This document shows, in pieces, positions 33,701 through 44,573 of a stretch of 64,000 bases of DNA. Made by a program: the position numbers and the translations under genes. Under the pieces are notes generated by a model. The model ran no database searches, was not told the origin of the DNA, and saw only the letters and a program-made list of their open reading frames with translations. The number at the start of each line of letters is the position of its first letter. The first letter of the stretch is position 1. This DNA is from Timema cristinae. Lineage: Eukaryota; Arthropoda; Insecta; Phasmatodea; Timematidae. The stretch spans positions 127,730,652 to 127,794,651 of the forward strand of contig JBCFYV010000012.1 in the NCBI GenBank assembly GCA_039000515.1. The letters run 5' to 3'.

Positions 33701-36700
33701 GTTATTGGTACCTGCTCGTTACAACCGAGCTAGACTGCATGTATTTATATAGTGATTACTCGCTATAACGAGGCGTGTTATTGGTCCCTGCTCGTTACAA
33801 CCGAGCTAGACTGTATATATTTATATAGTGATTACTCGCTATAACGAGGCATGTTATTGGTCCCTGCTCGTTACAGCCGAGCTAGACTACATGTATTTAT
33901 ATAGTGATTACTCGCTATAACGAGGCGTGTTATTGGTCCCTGCTCGTTACAGCCGAGCTAGACTGTATGTATTTATATAGTGATTACTCGCTATAACGAG
34001 GCGTGTTATTGGTCCCGCTCGATACAGCAAGCTAGACTGCATGTATTTATATAGGATTACTCGCTATAACGAGGCTGTTATTGGTCCTGCTCGTTACAAC
34101 CGAGATAGACTGCGTGTATTTATATAGTGATTACTCGCTATAACGAGGCGTGTTATTGGTCCCTGTTCGTTACAGCTGAGTAGACTGCGTGTATTTATAT
34201 AGGATTACTCGCTATAACGAGGCGTGTTATTGGTCCCTGCTCGATACAGCGAGCTAAACTACGTGTATTTATATAGTGATTACTCGCTATAACGAGGCGT
34301 GTTATTGGTCCCTGCTCGTTACAACCGAGCTAGACTGATATATTTATATAGTGATTACTCGCTATAACGAGGCGTGTTATTGGTCCCTGCTCGTTACAGC
34401 CGAGCTAGACTGGTGTATTTATATAGGATTACTCGCTATAACGAGGCGTGTTATTGGTCCCTGCTCGATACAGCCGAGCTAAACTACGTGTATTTATATA
34501 GAATTACTCGCTATAACGAGGCGTGTTATTGGTCCCTGCTCGTTACAGCCGAGCTCGACTGCGTGTATTTATATAGAATTACTCGCTATAACGAGGCGTG
34601 TTATTGGTCCCTGCTCGTTACAGCCGAGCTAGACTGTATGTATTTATATAGTGATTACTCGCTATAACGAGGCGTGTTATTGGTCCCTGCTCGTTACAGC
34701 CGAGCTAGACTGCGTTTTATTTATATAGTGATTACTCGCTATAACGAGGCGTGTTATTGGTCCCTGCTCATTACAGCCGAGCTAGACTGTATGTATTTAT
34801 ATAGTGATTACTCGCTATAACGAGGCGTGTTATTGGTCCCTGCTCGATACAGCCGAGCTAGACTGCATGTATTTATATAGTGATTACTCGCTATAACGAG
34901 GCGTGTTATTGGTCCCTGCTCGTTACAACCGAGCTAGACTGCGTGTATTTATATAGTGATTACTCGCTATAACGAGGCGTGTTATTGGTCCCTGCTCGTT
35001 ACAGCCGAGCTAGACTGCGTGTATTTATATAGGATTACTCGCTATAACGAGGCGTGTTATTGGTCCCTGCTCGATACAGCCGAGCTAAACTACGTGTATT
35101 TATATAGAATTACTCGCTATAACGAGGCGTGTTATTGGTCCCTGCTCGTTACAACCGAGGCAGACTGCGTGTATTTATATAGTGATTACTAGCTATAACG
35201 AGGCGTGTTATTGGTCCCTGCTCGTTACAGCCGAGCTAGACTGCGTGTATTTATATAGGATTACTCGCTATAACGAGGCGTGTTATTGGTCCCTGCTCGA
35301 TACAGCCGAGCTAGACTGTATGTATTTATATAGTGATTACTCGCTATAACGAGGCGTGTTATTGGTCCCTGCTCGTTACAACCGAGCTAGACTGCGTGTA
35401 TTTATATAGTGATTACTCGCTATAACGAGGCGTGTTATTGGTCCCTGCTCGATACAGCCGAGCTAAACTACGTGTATTTATATAGTGATTACTCGCTATA
35501 ACGAGGCGTGTTATTGGTCCCTGCTCGTTACAACCGAGCTAGACTGTATGTATTTATATAGAATTACTCGCTATAACGAGGCGTGTTATTGGTCCCTGCT
35601 CGTTACAACCGAGCTAGACTGTATGTATTTATATAGTGATTACTCGCTATAACGAGGCGTGTTATTGGTCCCTGCTCGTTACAGCCGAGCTAGACTGTAT
35701 GTATTTATATAGAATTACTCGCTATAACGAGGCGTGTTATTGGTCCCTGCTCGTTACAACCGAGCTAGACTGTATGTATTTATATAGAATTACTCGCTAT
35801 AACGAGGCGTGTTATTGGTCCCTGCTCGTTACAACCGAGCTAGACTGTATGTATTTATATAGAATTACTCGCTATAACGAGGCGTGTTATTGGTCCCTGC
35901 TCGTTACAACCGAGCTAGACTGTATGTATTTATATAGAATTACTCGCTATAACGAGGCGTGTTATTGGTCCCTGCTCGTTACAACCGAGCTAGACTGTAT
36001 GTATATATATAGTGATTACTCGCTATAACGAGGCGTGTTATTGGTCCTTGCTCGTTACAGCCGAGCTAGACTGCGTGTATTTATATAGTTTCAAATTGTT
36101 TGTGTTTGATTGTGGACCCTAAAGAAACGGACAGTCCAGATGTACCGGAAGAGCAAACAAAGCCTTCAAGAGATGTTTCTATGGACACTGGTGTGTTCGC
36201 TCAAGAGAACTCTGACAGCGCTGAGGCTCATGGGAACGAGATGTCCGCTCTCGCTGCCGTGGAACTGATACAGTCCCACGAGAGGGCGCGACAGGGTCGC
36301 TATAGAGCTGTGAGACAGAGCAAGTTGGCTCAGCTGAAGGAGATAGAGAAGATGTCGAAGGATATTGGAGGACAGTACCAAGAAGCAGCGGTTAAGATAC
36401 AGGCCCTGTGGAGAGGACGGGCTGTCCGGAGGAAGGTCATTCTGAAATACTTTCATCGACTAGTGTTTAAATAATATTAATATTCCATTATTTTAATTAA
36501 GTATTGAGAACCAACATGTTGGTCTGAGAGACAATACTACTTCAATGTTCTAGTTTGGATTTAACAAATCATAAAGATTGTGTCACACTTCCAATGAAGA
36601 TAAATATCAAAATCTGCTCGTGTGTTGCGACAATTATTCACGTTAGCAGAAATAGTTTTTGACCCATACTGCTTTTCAAAGCAAACTTAAAACAGCTAAT

Positions 36701-39700
36701 TATAAATATAATTCATTTCTTAGTGGATAAACCCTCTTTGAATATTATAACGATGGGTGTTATAATATTTGTGTTGTATGGAAACAAATCAACACAGGAC
36801 CATACATACACACTCGTTTTTTTATCTGACGAGTTATTTCCAATCATTTCACAGCATTAAGTGCAATTATGCTTATGTCTAGCTTTATAGGCACATGCGC
36901 AATGATTGGTTCAGTTGGTTTTGAAATATCATTGGTTCTCCCACGCAGAATAAATGGTAGAAGCGCGGACCAAACTGAGATGGTTTCTACGTGAGCAGAG
37001 CAGCCCAAGCAGCTCTTGCTGATTCCTTGTGATTGGCTTGGAGCTGGTCACGTGACCATATTTCAGCTCTTCTATTGTTTTTCAGTGAACGTGTTAATCC
37101 AAAATAACTAAAAGCATGCATTAATATTAGTTGGAGAGGAGAAAAACCCAGCAATACCTGTCTGTGGGGGTATATTACCCCTCGCACATACCCACTGAAC
37201 AGAGAGAGAGATATCTGGCGATCAGGAAATACAGACATACAGTTCAACAGGACTACCAACGGGAATTGGAGGGAAATGAGCAAAAAGAAAGATTAAGGTA
37301 ATAGTAGTCACTTTAATTTTGCAAAAGAATTCTCTCAATGGAAGGCTATTTACAACTAACATGCTGATGAGTAGCAGTATAAGTGTTCAATATCGATCTT
37401 AAATAGGACAGTTTTCTGTTAAATTCTATCAAAAACCATATATTTCAGATTATATCATAATATTTGTTATGCTCAGGTACTTGAAAGTGTGGGGCCCCTG
37501 GGTGATGGACGATATGACGGATGAGATCAGAGAGTGGTTCGTTGAATGGTACCGCAAGACCGGAATATTCCCTCAATACCCTACAGAGGAACAAGGTGGT
37601 TCCCTAGCCCTGATTGAAGGACGAGTCATTACACCGCAATATTACCTGGAACAACAAATAGAACTGGAAAGGATTAAGCGTCTTCCTAAGGAAGCGAGAG
37701 ATAAAATCAAGGCGGATAAAAAGCTGGAGAAGATGAAATTGAAGGAGAAGTTAAAACAGGAGAAAGCTAAAGAAAAATCAAAGAAAAAGGAGATAACTGA
37801 TGGTTTTATTATGGGGAAGTCCAGCATCCTTCCGACTCTGAGCAATGTCTACCAAGAATACGAAAACGTTTGGGGCAACAAAGATGAAAGTGGTAATCCT
37901 CTCCAAAAATATTACCTAGACATGGTGAAGACTAAGGAAGAGAGAGAGGTAAACTTGGAGCTGAGGAAAATTGTGGATGAAATGATGCGTTTGGAACTGC
38001 AGGTGCTAAACGAAGCATTAGAAAGGGACCGCGCAAATAAAAAAGGTAAGAAGAAAGGAAAAGGCAAGAAGAAAGGAAAAGGCAAGAAGAAAGGAAAAGG
38101 CAAGAAGAAAGGAAAAGGCAAGAAGGGGAAAAAGAGAAAAGATTTAACAGAAGGTAAAACGGTTGAAGAACTGTTTGAACTCCTTTTCACAAGTGGTATT
38201 ATTAGGAGGTATCCTCAGACTTCCATGTCATCGTTTCTAGGGGAATTTTCTTATAGCGCTTTCGAATACAGGAAAATGAAACAGAACCCTCTGCACAACC
38301 TTGGAGATTTGAGGAATGTGATCATGCAGTATGCTGTCCTTCCTTTAGGTTCTCAGTTGATTCATCAAATAGCACCACTGATCAAATCTCTGTGTTTAAT
38401 GGGTCCTGAAGGAGTTGGCAAGAAACTTCTAGTCAATGCAATATGTTGTGAAGTTGGAGCCATTTTGTTTGACCTTACACCTTCAAATATTGCAAACAAG
38501 TATCAAGGAAAGCAAGGACTTCAGATGTTAATGCACCTTGTAGAAAAATTATCTAAATTATTGCAACCGTCGATAGTATTTATAGATGGCGCAGAGAAGC
38601 TATTTTACAAAAAGATTCCAAAGCAAGAAAAAGCTACGGATCCAAGAAGACTCAAAGTTCAGCTGCCGAAGTTTGTCAAGTCGATAACAAAAGAGGATAT
38701 GGTGATCTTGCTGGGAGTAACTGAACAACCTTGGGCAGCGAAACCACGTCCGGTCGTAAAGTTGTATAACAAATTCATATTCGTGCCACCGCCCGATTAC
38801 GCGTCTGCGTTCCTAGTTTGGCAAAATCTACTCATGAAATATCCAGGAGTTGAAAGGGACTTCAACGTTTCAGCCCTTGTCAAAGTTGCAGCTGGTTACA
38901 CTATAGGTTTGTACTAGTTTGGAACATATCTTATTTATCTTAGATGTTTGGTAGACAATTACACTGGTAATAGACTATATAGTATTTTAGCATAGTAGTA
39001 TTGATCTCATTCATTATATTATCTTTGCTAAGCCCCTACATTGGGTTCATTCGCTCTATGTCCTATATTTGTTTCTAGTGAAATAATAATAATAATCTAA
39101 ATAAAATTGATTTGACTGGCCTGCTATTTTAGGTATTTCTTCTGTAAAGACTACTAGTTAAAATTTATTCTTAAATTAAATTAAATTTTCAAATTTTGTG
39201 ATTTAGAAATATTAGTATGTTGTAATTTTAAAAACAATGTTCAGGTGTGGGCTACTATTTCAAAATGTTGTTTAAGTGGAATGAGCTTTTGGATAATACA
39301 GAATGATCCCGTATGGGGTTAAACTACTTGTGACTACTTGATGCAGACTACTGGCGTATAGTGTATTTCAGGATGATGTTAGTACAACCCAGATCATCAA
39401 TCATGTGATTGATTTGCTGCACATCTCCACTTTGTACATCCTGGGCCAAATGTATTACATATTTTGTACATCCTGGGCCAAATGTATTACATATTTTGTG
39501 CCTTCTTCTACCAACACTGTATTTTCAGTAACACAGATTATCTATGATAAATTATATAGTTAGGTTAATTATAACAATTCTACCTATAAACTTAGTATAC
39601 AGTTAAATCCTTGGCACGACGACTGGCCTGCACTCTAGAGTAACATCTATGAAACATGTATTGCTATCTTGTCATCGGACAATACTCGGAACTGACGATA

Positions 39701-40404
39701 TAATTGTAATAACGGTTAAACTTGCTCTGTAATTTGCTAAGCACTTCAAATATTCAGTTCCTGAGTTCATAGACCCAAGAGAAAATGAAAAATATTATTT
39801 CTTAAATGTTTCTACGCTTGAAGATAAAACAAAATAGAATAGAACACATCATTTATAGTTCCTTATATTATATGGTTATTTCACAGACATGTACTGGTAT
39901 ATATTTATTATACATACATATAATGGTAGTTATTATTATTATTGAATGATAATACAAATAAGTATATTAGAAAACAGTTATTGCTGTAAGTGTTGATTTC
40001 ATGGCAACCCTGATAGGTCTTACTTTGACGAACTACAATACTACCCATCTTATAAGAGATGCCATAGTGGAATAATGGAGGAAGTTAGGTTTAGATATCT
40101 TACATGATAAACGAAGGCTGCACAGACAATTTAAAACTGTAAAGATAAAACACTTGACTCGTGCTTACCAGGGACAATAGAGGAAGTTGTCGCAGCTGTT
40201 CTGACCGAGAGAAGAACCCTGAACCTTCCCTTGGAGCCCCTAACGCCCACGGAGCTCCTGGAGGAGCTAATGAAGCACACCCCAGTGTCACAGGCGGAAA
40301 TCAAGAAATACAGGGACTGGTATGACAAGAGGACGCCTGTAGGGAGGAAGAAAGCTAAGATGATGAAAGAGCTGGCTGGAATTGGAACAAAACAGAGGAA
40401 ATGA
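30529..40404 (+). CDS. IQCA1: IQ and AAA domain-containing protein 1 homologue (DRC11), six exons
   Basis: Model: 30529-30775, 31638-31847, 36089-36435, 37131-37297, 37477-38906, 40172-40404. All introns are GT-AG and phases match (1,1,0,2,1), giving 877 residues, close to the ~820 of vertebrate IQCA1. The N-terminus has the family's PQKRPIIRTLLELCIG segment. An IQ motif (IQALWRGRAVRRK) lies at about 256-268 and the DEIREWFVEW segment starts at about 337. A Lys/Gly-rich linker spans about 512-545. The AAA-like core has GPEGVGKK (about 633-640) for Walker A and FIDGAEK (about 692-698) for Walker B; vertebrate members also carry GKK, so ATP hydrolysis is doubtful. Known family role: subunit of the nexin-dynein regulatory complex of motile axonemes, with the IQ motif expected to bind calmodulin. 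The start sits in CAAAATGTC; a 3-codon upstream frame lies at 30492. If the alternative exon 3 start (36125) is used the protein is 12 residues shorter. Confidence 0.92.
31638..31847 (+). CDS. IQCA1: IQCA1-like exon 2
   Basis: Acceptor GGTTGCAG and donor GTAAAT, entered and left in phase 1. The joined codon gives the Gly of IGRLLELKNELVNL, a segment conserved in the family. Confidence 0.9.
31985..32217 (+). pseudogene. LINE reverse transcriptase fragment in IQCA1-like intron 2
   Basis: The + strand reads LKQEDTLSPLIFNLISEVLG, stops, and about 20 codons later continues GYEDNLALLGNSKEAVARF and ending GLEVNAENTK. This is the order of reverse transcriptase motifs in non-LTR elements (G-x-PLSP-x-LF, then YADD-x-x-LL, then GL-x-VN-x-x-KT). 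The catalytic YADD is altered to YEDN, one stop is visible, and only this part of the domain remains, so it is a dead fragment. It lies in the same orientation as the host gene. Confidence 0.75.
32218..33500. repeat. Old diverged ~150-bp repeats in intron 2
   Basis: Words such as ATGACAAAYA...TGTATAA (about 32258, 32414, 32550, 32930) and GCTATAACGATTTGGTTC-like stretches (about 32350, 32507, 32637, 33020) recur with spacing near 150 bases, with heavy divergence and gaps. I read this as an ancient tandem or repeatedly inserted sequence. Confidence 0.45.
32803..32875 (+). mobile_element. SINE B copy, 5' truncated
   Basis: GGCGTACTAAACCAAATGTC followed by CCGGGTTCGATTCCCATGTC and CAGGTGCCATTTTACAAT matches 52317-52380 nearly base for base. 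The tRNA-like 5' half is replaced by unrelated sequence. Confidence 0.65.
33597..36088. repeat. Minisatellite, about 76-bp unit, about 33 copies, in intron 2
   Basis: Tandem units: GTGATTACTCGCTATAACGA, GGCGTGTTATTGGTCCCTGC, TCGTTACAGCCGAGCTAGAC, TGCGTGTATTTATATA. Point variants recur (CAGCC/CAACC, GTTAC/GATAC, TGCG/TGTA/TACG, TAGTGAT/TAGAAT/TAGGAT) and a cluster of 1-3 base deletions occurs at about 34010-34240. Long in-frame 'peptides' (ITRYNEACYWSLL...) come from the 75-base variants and are artefacts. The array ends exactly at TATATAG, a candidate acceptor of exon 3. Confidence 0.98.
36089..36435 (+). CDS. IQCA1: IQCA1-like exon 3 with IQ motif
   Basis: Ends AGGAAG before GTCATT (phase 0), just after the IQ motif. 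The start is ambiguous. One phase-1-compatible acceptor is the TATATAG that ends the last unit of the 76-bp minisatellite (36088). A second, CCCTAAAG (36124), is 36 bases on, keeps the same frame and has a T/G-rich tract before it. The N-terminal linker is poorly conserved in the family and cannot decide between them. Confidence 0.8.
37131..37297 (+). CDS. IQCA1: IQCA1-like exon 4, no internal start codon
   Basis: Found by reading frame and phase. TTAATATTAG precedes TTGGAGAGGAGAAAA, and the exon ends AGATTAAG before GTAATA (phase 2), fitting the next exon's phase. It encodes a basic helix (about residues 269-324) containing TEQRERYLAIRKYR, the link between IQ motif and the DEIREWF segment seen in vertebrate members. 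An in-frame TAG directly upstream forces an acceptor here; AG at 37136 is a 6-base alternative in the same phase. Confidence 0.85.
37477..38906 (+). CDS. IQCA1: IQCA1-like exon 5, AAA-like domain
   Basis: Acceptor GCTCAG at 37471-37476, donor GTTTGT at 38907. This 1430-base exon encodes most of the protein: the DEIREWFVEW segment, a charged coiled coil, the KKGKGK linker and the degenerate AAA core with GPEGVGKK and FIDGAEK. Such a large exon implies intron loss relative to vertebrate genes. AAAGGTAAGAAG at about 38042 is a strong internal donor-like sequence, but the frame stays conserved past it. Confidence 0.92.
38048..38119 (+). repeat. In-frame 18-bp tandem repeat in IQCA1-like exon 5
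   Basis: Four copies of AAGAAGAAAGGAAAAGGC encode KKKGKG repeats in the linker before the AAA-like domain. A multiple-of-three period means copy-number change alters linker length without frameshift. Confidence 0.95.
38907..40171 (+). other. Intron 5 of the IQCA1-like gene
   Basis: AT-rich intron without recognisable coding sequence. It includes a two-copy 32-bp duplication at 39432-39495 (TTTGTACATCCTGGGCCAAA). Donor GTTTGT, acceptor CTTACCAG. Confidence 0.8.
40172..40404 (+). CDS. IQCA1: IQCA1-like exon 6, C-terminus and stop
   Basis: The acceptor GTGCTTACCAG joins exon 5 in phase 1 to give YTIGTIEEVVAAVLTERR, then LTPTELLEELMKHTPV and YDKRTPVGRRKAKMM before TGA. This is the family's C-terminal region after the AAA small domain. 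A polyadenylation signal follows at 40531. Confidence 0.9.
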
Positions 40405-40530
40405 AACAAATGAGTGGTAGTGTTACAGTTGAACAAATACCGCGACAGTTCGACGAGCTGTCAGCTAAACAATAGCGGATTACAACATCAATATTAGTGT
40501 CATGATTTAATTCAATGGCTAGCAACGATA

Positions 40531-40536
40531 AATAAA
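40531..40536 (+). terminator. Polyadenylation signal AATAAA
   Basis: AATAAA 127 bases after the stop codon of the IQCA1-like gene, the first such hexamer downstream. Confidence 0.6.
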
Positions 40537-40539
40537 ATG

Positions 40540-41049
40540 TGTTACTTCTGAGCAAATTAGAGTGTCATCCGTTGGAAATCAGGGGCGTCTAGACCCCCTG
40601 GGAATTGTTGGACCCCCTTTGGAATATTTGAACCCCTGGAAGTGGAGAATTCACACACAGCCTACTATACAAACTTTGATAAGTTATTATGTTTCTTAGT
40701 ATATTATTCAACTTTCAAACCCACAAAACTTTGACTGAGATTTATACTAAGGTGTGAAACATATTAATAATCTCAAACTCTTTTATATATGCCCCCCCCC
40801 CCTCCTTCACAATATATGTATATAAAAGTGGTATCGACATAATATGTCAACTTTATATTGGAACCCCAATTAGAATACTAGCTTTCTGCTCCATGGGTCG
40901 GATCACAATAAAATAGAAAAGGCTTCGTTTTGTCACATAAAGATGTAGCTAAAATGTACTCATAGTAAACCTTTAATAGCTCATCTGACGCCCAATTAAC
41001 CGGGATATTATACACACGATTAACCGGGATATTAGACACCTGATTATGC
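40540..41049. other. Intergenic, no gene seen
   Basis: Low-complexity and unique sequence, including a poly-C run near 40792, between the 3' end of the IQCA1-like gene and the Polinton-type fragment. Confidence 0.5.
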
Positions 41050-41985
41050 TCGAACCATAAAACGTATCGAAGCTTCAAAAGATACACCGAGCCCTAACTT
41101 TCAATCAGAGCGCTTGGTTGAAGCCATATATTGATTTTAATACATCCCGACGAAAAAATGCATTAAATGGGTTTGAAAAGGACTTTTTCAAACTCATGAA
41201 CAATGCAGTATTCGGAAAGTCGATGGAGAATCAAAGACATCGTGTAAATGTTCAATTACTAAATAATGAAAAAAGGCTGAAGAAGCGTATTTCTTCACCA
41301 GCATTTATTGCTTATACAATCTTCACGGATGAGTTAGTTGGGGTTCGCATGAGAAAGATAAGCCTACTTTTGAATACGCCTATCTATGCGGGCTTTGCAA
41401 TCTTAGATATAAGCAAGGTTATTATGTATAACTTTCATTATAATTATGTTAAGAGGAAATATGGACAAAATGCAAAGCTCTTATTCAGACTCAGACTCCC
41501 TCTGCTACGAACTGAAAACAGAAAATGTGTATGCGGATATGTTTGATAATATAGACCGATTCGACACTTCAGACTATCCAGAAACACATTTTTTACACAA
41601 TGCCTGCAATAAAAAAAGCTCTGGGTGAAATGAAGGATGAGATGAATGGAGAGTGTATTCGAGAGTTTGTGGGACTTCGACCTAAGCTTTACTCCATTCA
41701 AAAGGAGAGTCTTGAGGAGGAAAAAGTAGGTAAAGGTGTGTCAAAAACAACTCTCAAAAAAGAAAATTAAACATCCCCATTATGAAAAAATGTTTAAAGT
41801 AGGGGATCTCACACTACGCCAATATGTCCATGATAAGAAGTGAGAAACATCAAATGTACAGTATCTCTTTGAATAAACTTGCACTGTTACCTGGAGATGA
41901 TAAACGCTATATTTTAGATAATGGATGCGATACTCTTGAATACGGTCACTACAAAATAAGACAAATTTGTCCACCAATGGAGACA
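41050..41985 (+). pseudogene. Polinton/Maverick-type family B DNA polymerase fragment
   Basis: Recognisable from the pieces LTFNQSAWLKPYIDFNTSRR (about 41090 on), FFKLMNNAVFGKSMENQR, then the motif C region with DSDS (41488-41499), then EFVGLRPKLYS and, near the end, DDKRYILDNGCDTLEYGHYK. These are hallmarks of the C-terminal palm and thumb of protein-primed family B polymerases from Polinton/Maverick elements. The usual catalytic pair D-T-D is D-S-D here. The frame breaks near 41485, 41612 and 41757, with a stop near 41842. The N-terminal two thirds and the other Polinton genes (integrase, capsid, ATPase) are absent from the neighbourhood. It is an inactive remnant. Confidence 0.85.
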
Positions 41986-43126
41986 TAAATAATAATAATA
42001 ATCACCCTTTATATTTTATTACGTAAATATCTCGAGTGCTTGTGAGTGTCATTGTCTGGTTTCATCAGCAGAGCTTTATCTAAATTAAATAGTTTAGTTA
42101 AAATTAGTTATAGGTGGGAGGTGACGTTACTCGCTTCCTCGCAGTGCCTCATGGGAAACGTTTTAATAAACGACTAAGTGAGTGACACCCAATACGTAGT
42201 AATATAATAACATGTTGGTGATTTATAAAAGTTTTATCAAATTAATGGTGTAACTATTTTAGAAACACCTGGTTTACCACCCGCCCTCTCCTCCCTAAAT
42301 ATGTTTCCTAATCCACCACTGAGCAATGCTATTCTTACTGACTATAGGAAGGGTCTATGTGGGAGAAAGTGATCTATCATACTACCATGTATTACTACCC
42401 ATTCAGGTTGTATGCACTACTTGTTAATTAAGTTAATTGTTTGTCATCGTTATAATATTTTGTATAATCCCTAAAAAGAGACTTCCCGACCAGTTGAACG
42501 CTGGACAAAGAAGAATGTCATTATCTTGTTTTTTGTGTCGACTGATTGGACGACAGTTCTGGAAGGAGACGGGCCAGCCAACACGCGATATGTAAATGTT
42601 AGAAATGGCAGGCTAGCCAACAGAGCATCACGCTTACCAACATTCCAAGCTGAGCCCACTGCGCTCAAGGGCTTCAGTACCGCTGAATAATCGTCACACG
42701 TCAGATTCACGTCAAGTTGACCAAATATAGGCCTGTTAGTTTGATGTTACTGACCTTCCCCCACTACTCTGCTTCAGAACGTAGTACCCTCGTGCTTGAC
42801 ATAACTAGACCTAACCTGGCAGTCCTAGTGAGAGCTCTGTGTGCTTTGTTGGATGGTCGTGTGGTCTAGTGTGTCATTCTCGTGTTGAAAAGTAACGGGG
42901 ATATAGAGGTTCGGTCAGCCGTCAGGTGCGCTAAGAGTAGTTTGTCCTAAATCGCTTTCCACTATCCTTATATGAAAATGTGGGTGTATTTCTTATGATA
43001 TCTACCGTCTCCATCTCTACCCCATTGGCGTAAGTTGCGTAGTCCGAACCAGCAGTTAGGCGTATCACAGAAAATATATTAATAACCTCGTTGTATGAAT
43101 ATTATATGTACCCATCGTATAAAGCT
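41986..43126. other. Intergenic, no gene; SINE A at 42842-43050
   Basis: A degenerate SINE A tail (TATTACTACCCATTCAGGTT) lies at about 42389. The 42471-42710 frame matches nothing recognisable. Confidence 0.4.
42842..43050 (+). mobile_element. SINE A copy, + orientation
   Basis: The head has GTGTGGTCTAGTGTGTCATT, then the B-box-like GGATATAGAGGTTCGG. The body is CGCTTTCCACTATCCTTATA, then AAATGTGGGTGTATTTCTTA. The order agrees with the other copies; the tail is not clear. Confidence 0.55.
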
Positions 43127-43632
43127 TACCTTGCTTGGTTCCGCTATGGTGTAGCTTACAAGATAGGGTCATAGTGTAATCAGTGAAGGTAAGACTGCTA
43201 CCTTGCTTGGTTCCACTATGGTGTAGCTTACAAGATAGGGTCATAGTGTAATCAGTGAAGGTAAAACTGCTACCTTGCTTGGTTCCACTATGGTGTAGCT
43301 TACAAGATAGTGTCATAGTGTAATCAGTGAAGGTAAGACTGCTACCTTGCTTGGTTCCACTATGGTGTAGCTTACAAGATAGGGTCATAGTGTAATCAGT
43401 GAAGGTAAGACTGCTACCTTGCTTGGTTCCACTATGGTGTAGCTTACAAGATAGTCATAGTGTAACCAGTGAAGGTAAGACTGCTACCTTGCTTGGTTCC
43501 ACTATGGTGTAGCTTACAAGATAGTCATAGTGTAACCAGTGAAGGTAAGACTGCTACCTTGGTTGGTTCCACTATGGTGTAGCTTACAAGATAGGGTCAT
43601 AGTGTAACCAGTGAAGGTAAGACTGCTACCTT
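43127..43632. repeat. Minisatellite, 72-bp unit, about 7 copies
   Basis: Units contain TACCTTGCTTGGTTCCACTA, TGGTGTAGCTTACAAGATAG and GTCATAGTGTAATCAGTGAA. The two units at about 43450-43540 lack three bases (GATAGTCATAG). The 107-codon - strand frame through it arises because 72 is a multiple of three. Confidence 0.97.
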
Positions 43633-44532
43633 CCAGGGCAAACGGAAGGTAAGTTGTTTGGGCCAATATATACCCATTATTTCCTCATCTCGAATGTGGT
43701 CAAGTATCAATAAATGAGTGTGCATTTCGTGTGCTATTGTCGCTTCTTCCACAAACTCATTTCTTGTCCAATTATTCCTCCAAAAGATTGTTCCCTTCAG
43801 TTAATCACGTTTTGTCCAGTCGCCCGACGATATCTGTATTACCATTGGCTTCCCAGTCGGGCAGACATGGCTGCTTCGAGCGGTCACGAGGGGAAATTAT
43901 TGGGAGGGAGCTGGCTTTCTGTGCGTCAACACATTTCTTTTTCAAAACATTCAGAATAAATGAGTATTTTTACATGAAAAAGAAAGCAAGTATTGGTAGC
44001 AAACTTGATGCCCCCCCCCCCTTCCTGGAGCTGTAGCTTTGATCCCTGGGGGTCGTTTTGCCCTTTCAACTCGAGTGGGAAACATCAATTACACGAGCCC
44101 GGTAATTACCTTCGTGAAATGTACCATTATTATTTTGTAGTTTATTAAGAATACATCTTTTAAAATAATTTATTAAACGTTTATATATTTCAGAGAGTTT
44201 TTAACATGCAATATTTAAATGTGTGTGTTGGATTTTACCATTTATTTAAATTTTATTCTACCCAACATTCGTAATGTTTTTAAATGCTAGTTTATTTATG
44301 TTTATAGTTTCAACGAAATGAGGCAATAGAAGGCTCAGGCCCTACGGATTTTTATTTATAGACAAATTAATGGTAAATATAAAAGATATTTATAAATAAT
44401 GTAATCTTGAGTAGTTTTAATGGAGTAATGATAATTATAACATAATTAATAATCCTTCGCATATGAACTATGGAATGTGTTTCCTACCATCTACTTCAGT
44501 GATAATAATTTATTACGTATGTTATTGTCAAA

Positions 44533-44573
<41 letters not shown>

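Noticed and set aside
33597..36088. Regular repeats could be mistaken for a CRISPR array, and the ITRYNEACYWSLL frames for a repeat protein
   Set aside because: Units are contiguous without unique spacers, the genome is eukaryotic, and the frames exist only where unit length is 75 bases and break at 76-base units.
36987..37283. 98-codon - strand frame as a gene
   Set aside because: It lies opposite exon 4 of the IQCA1-like gene, whose phase and family fit are better supported.
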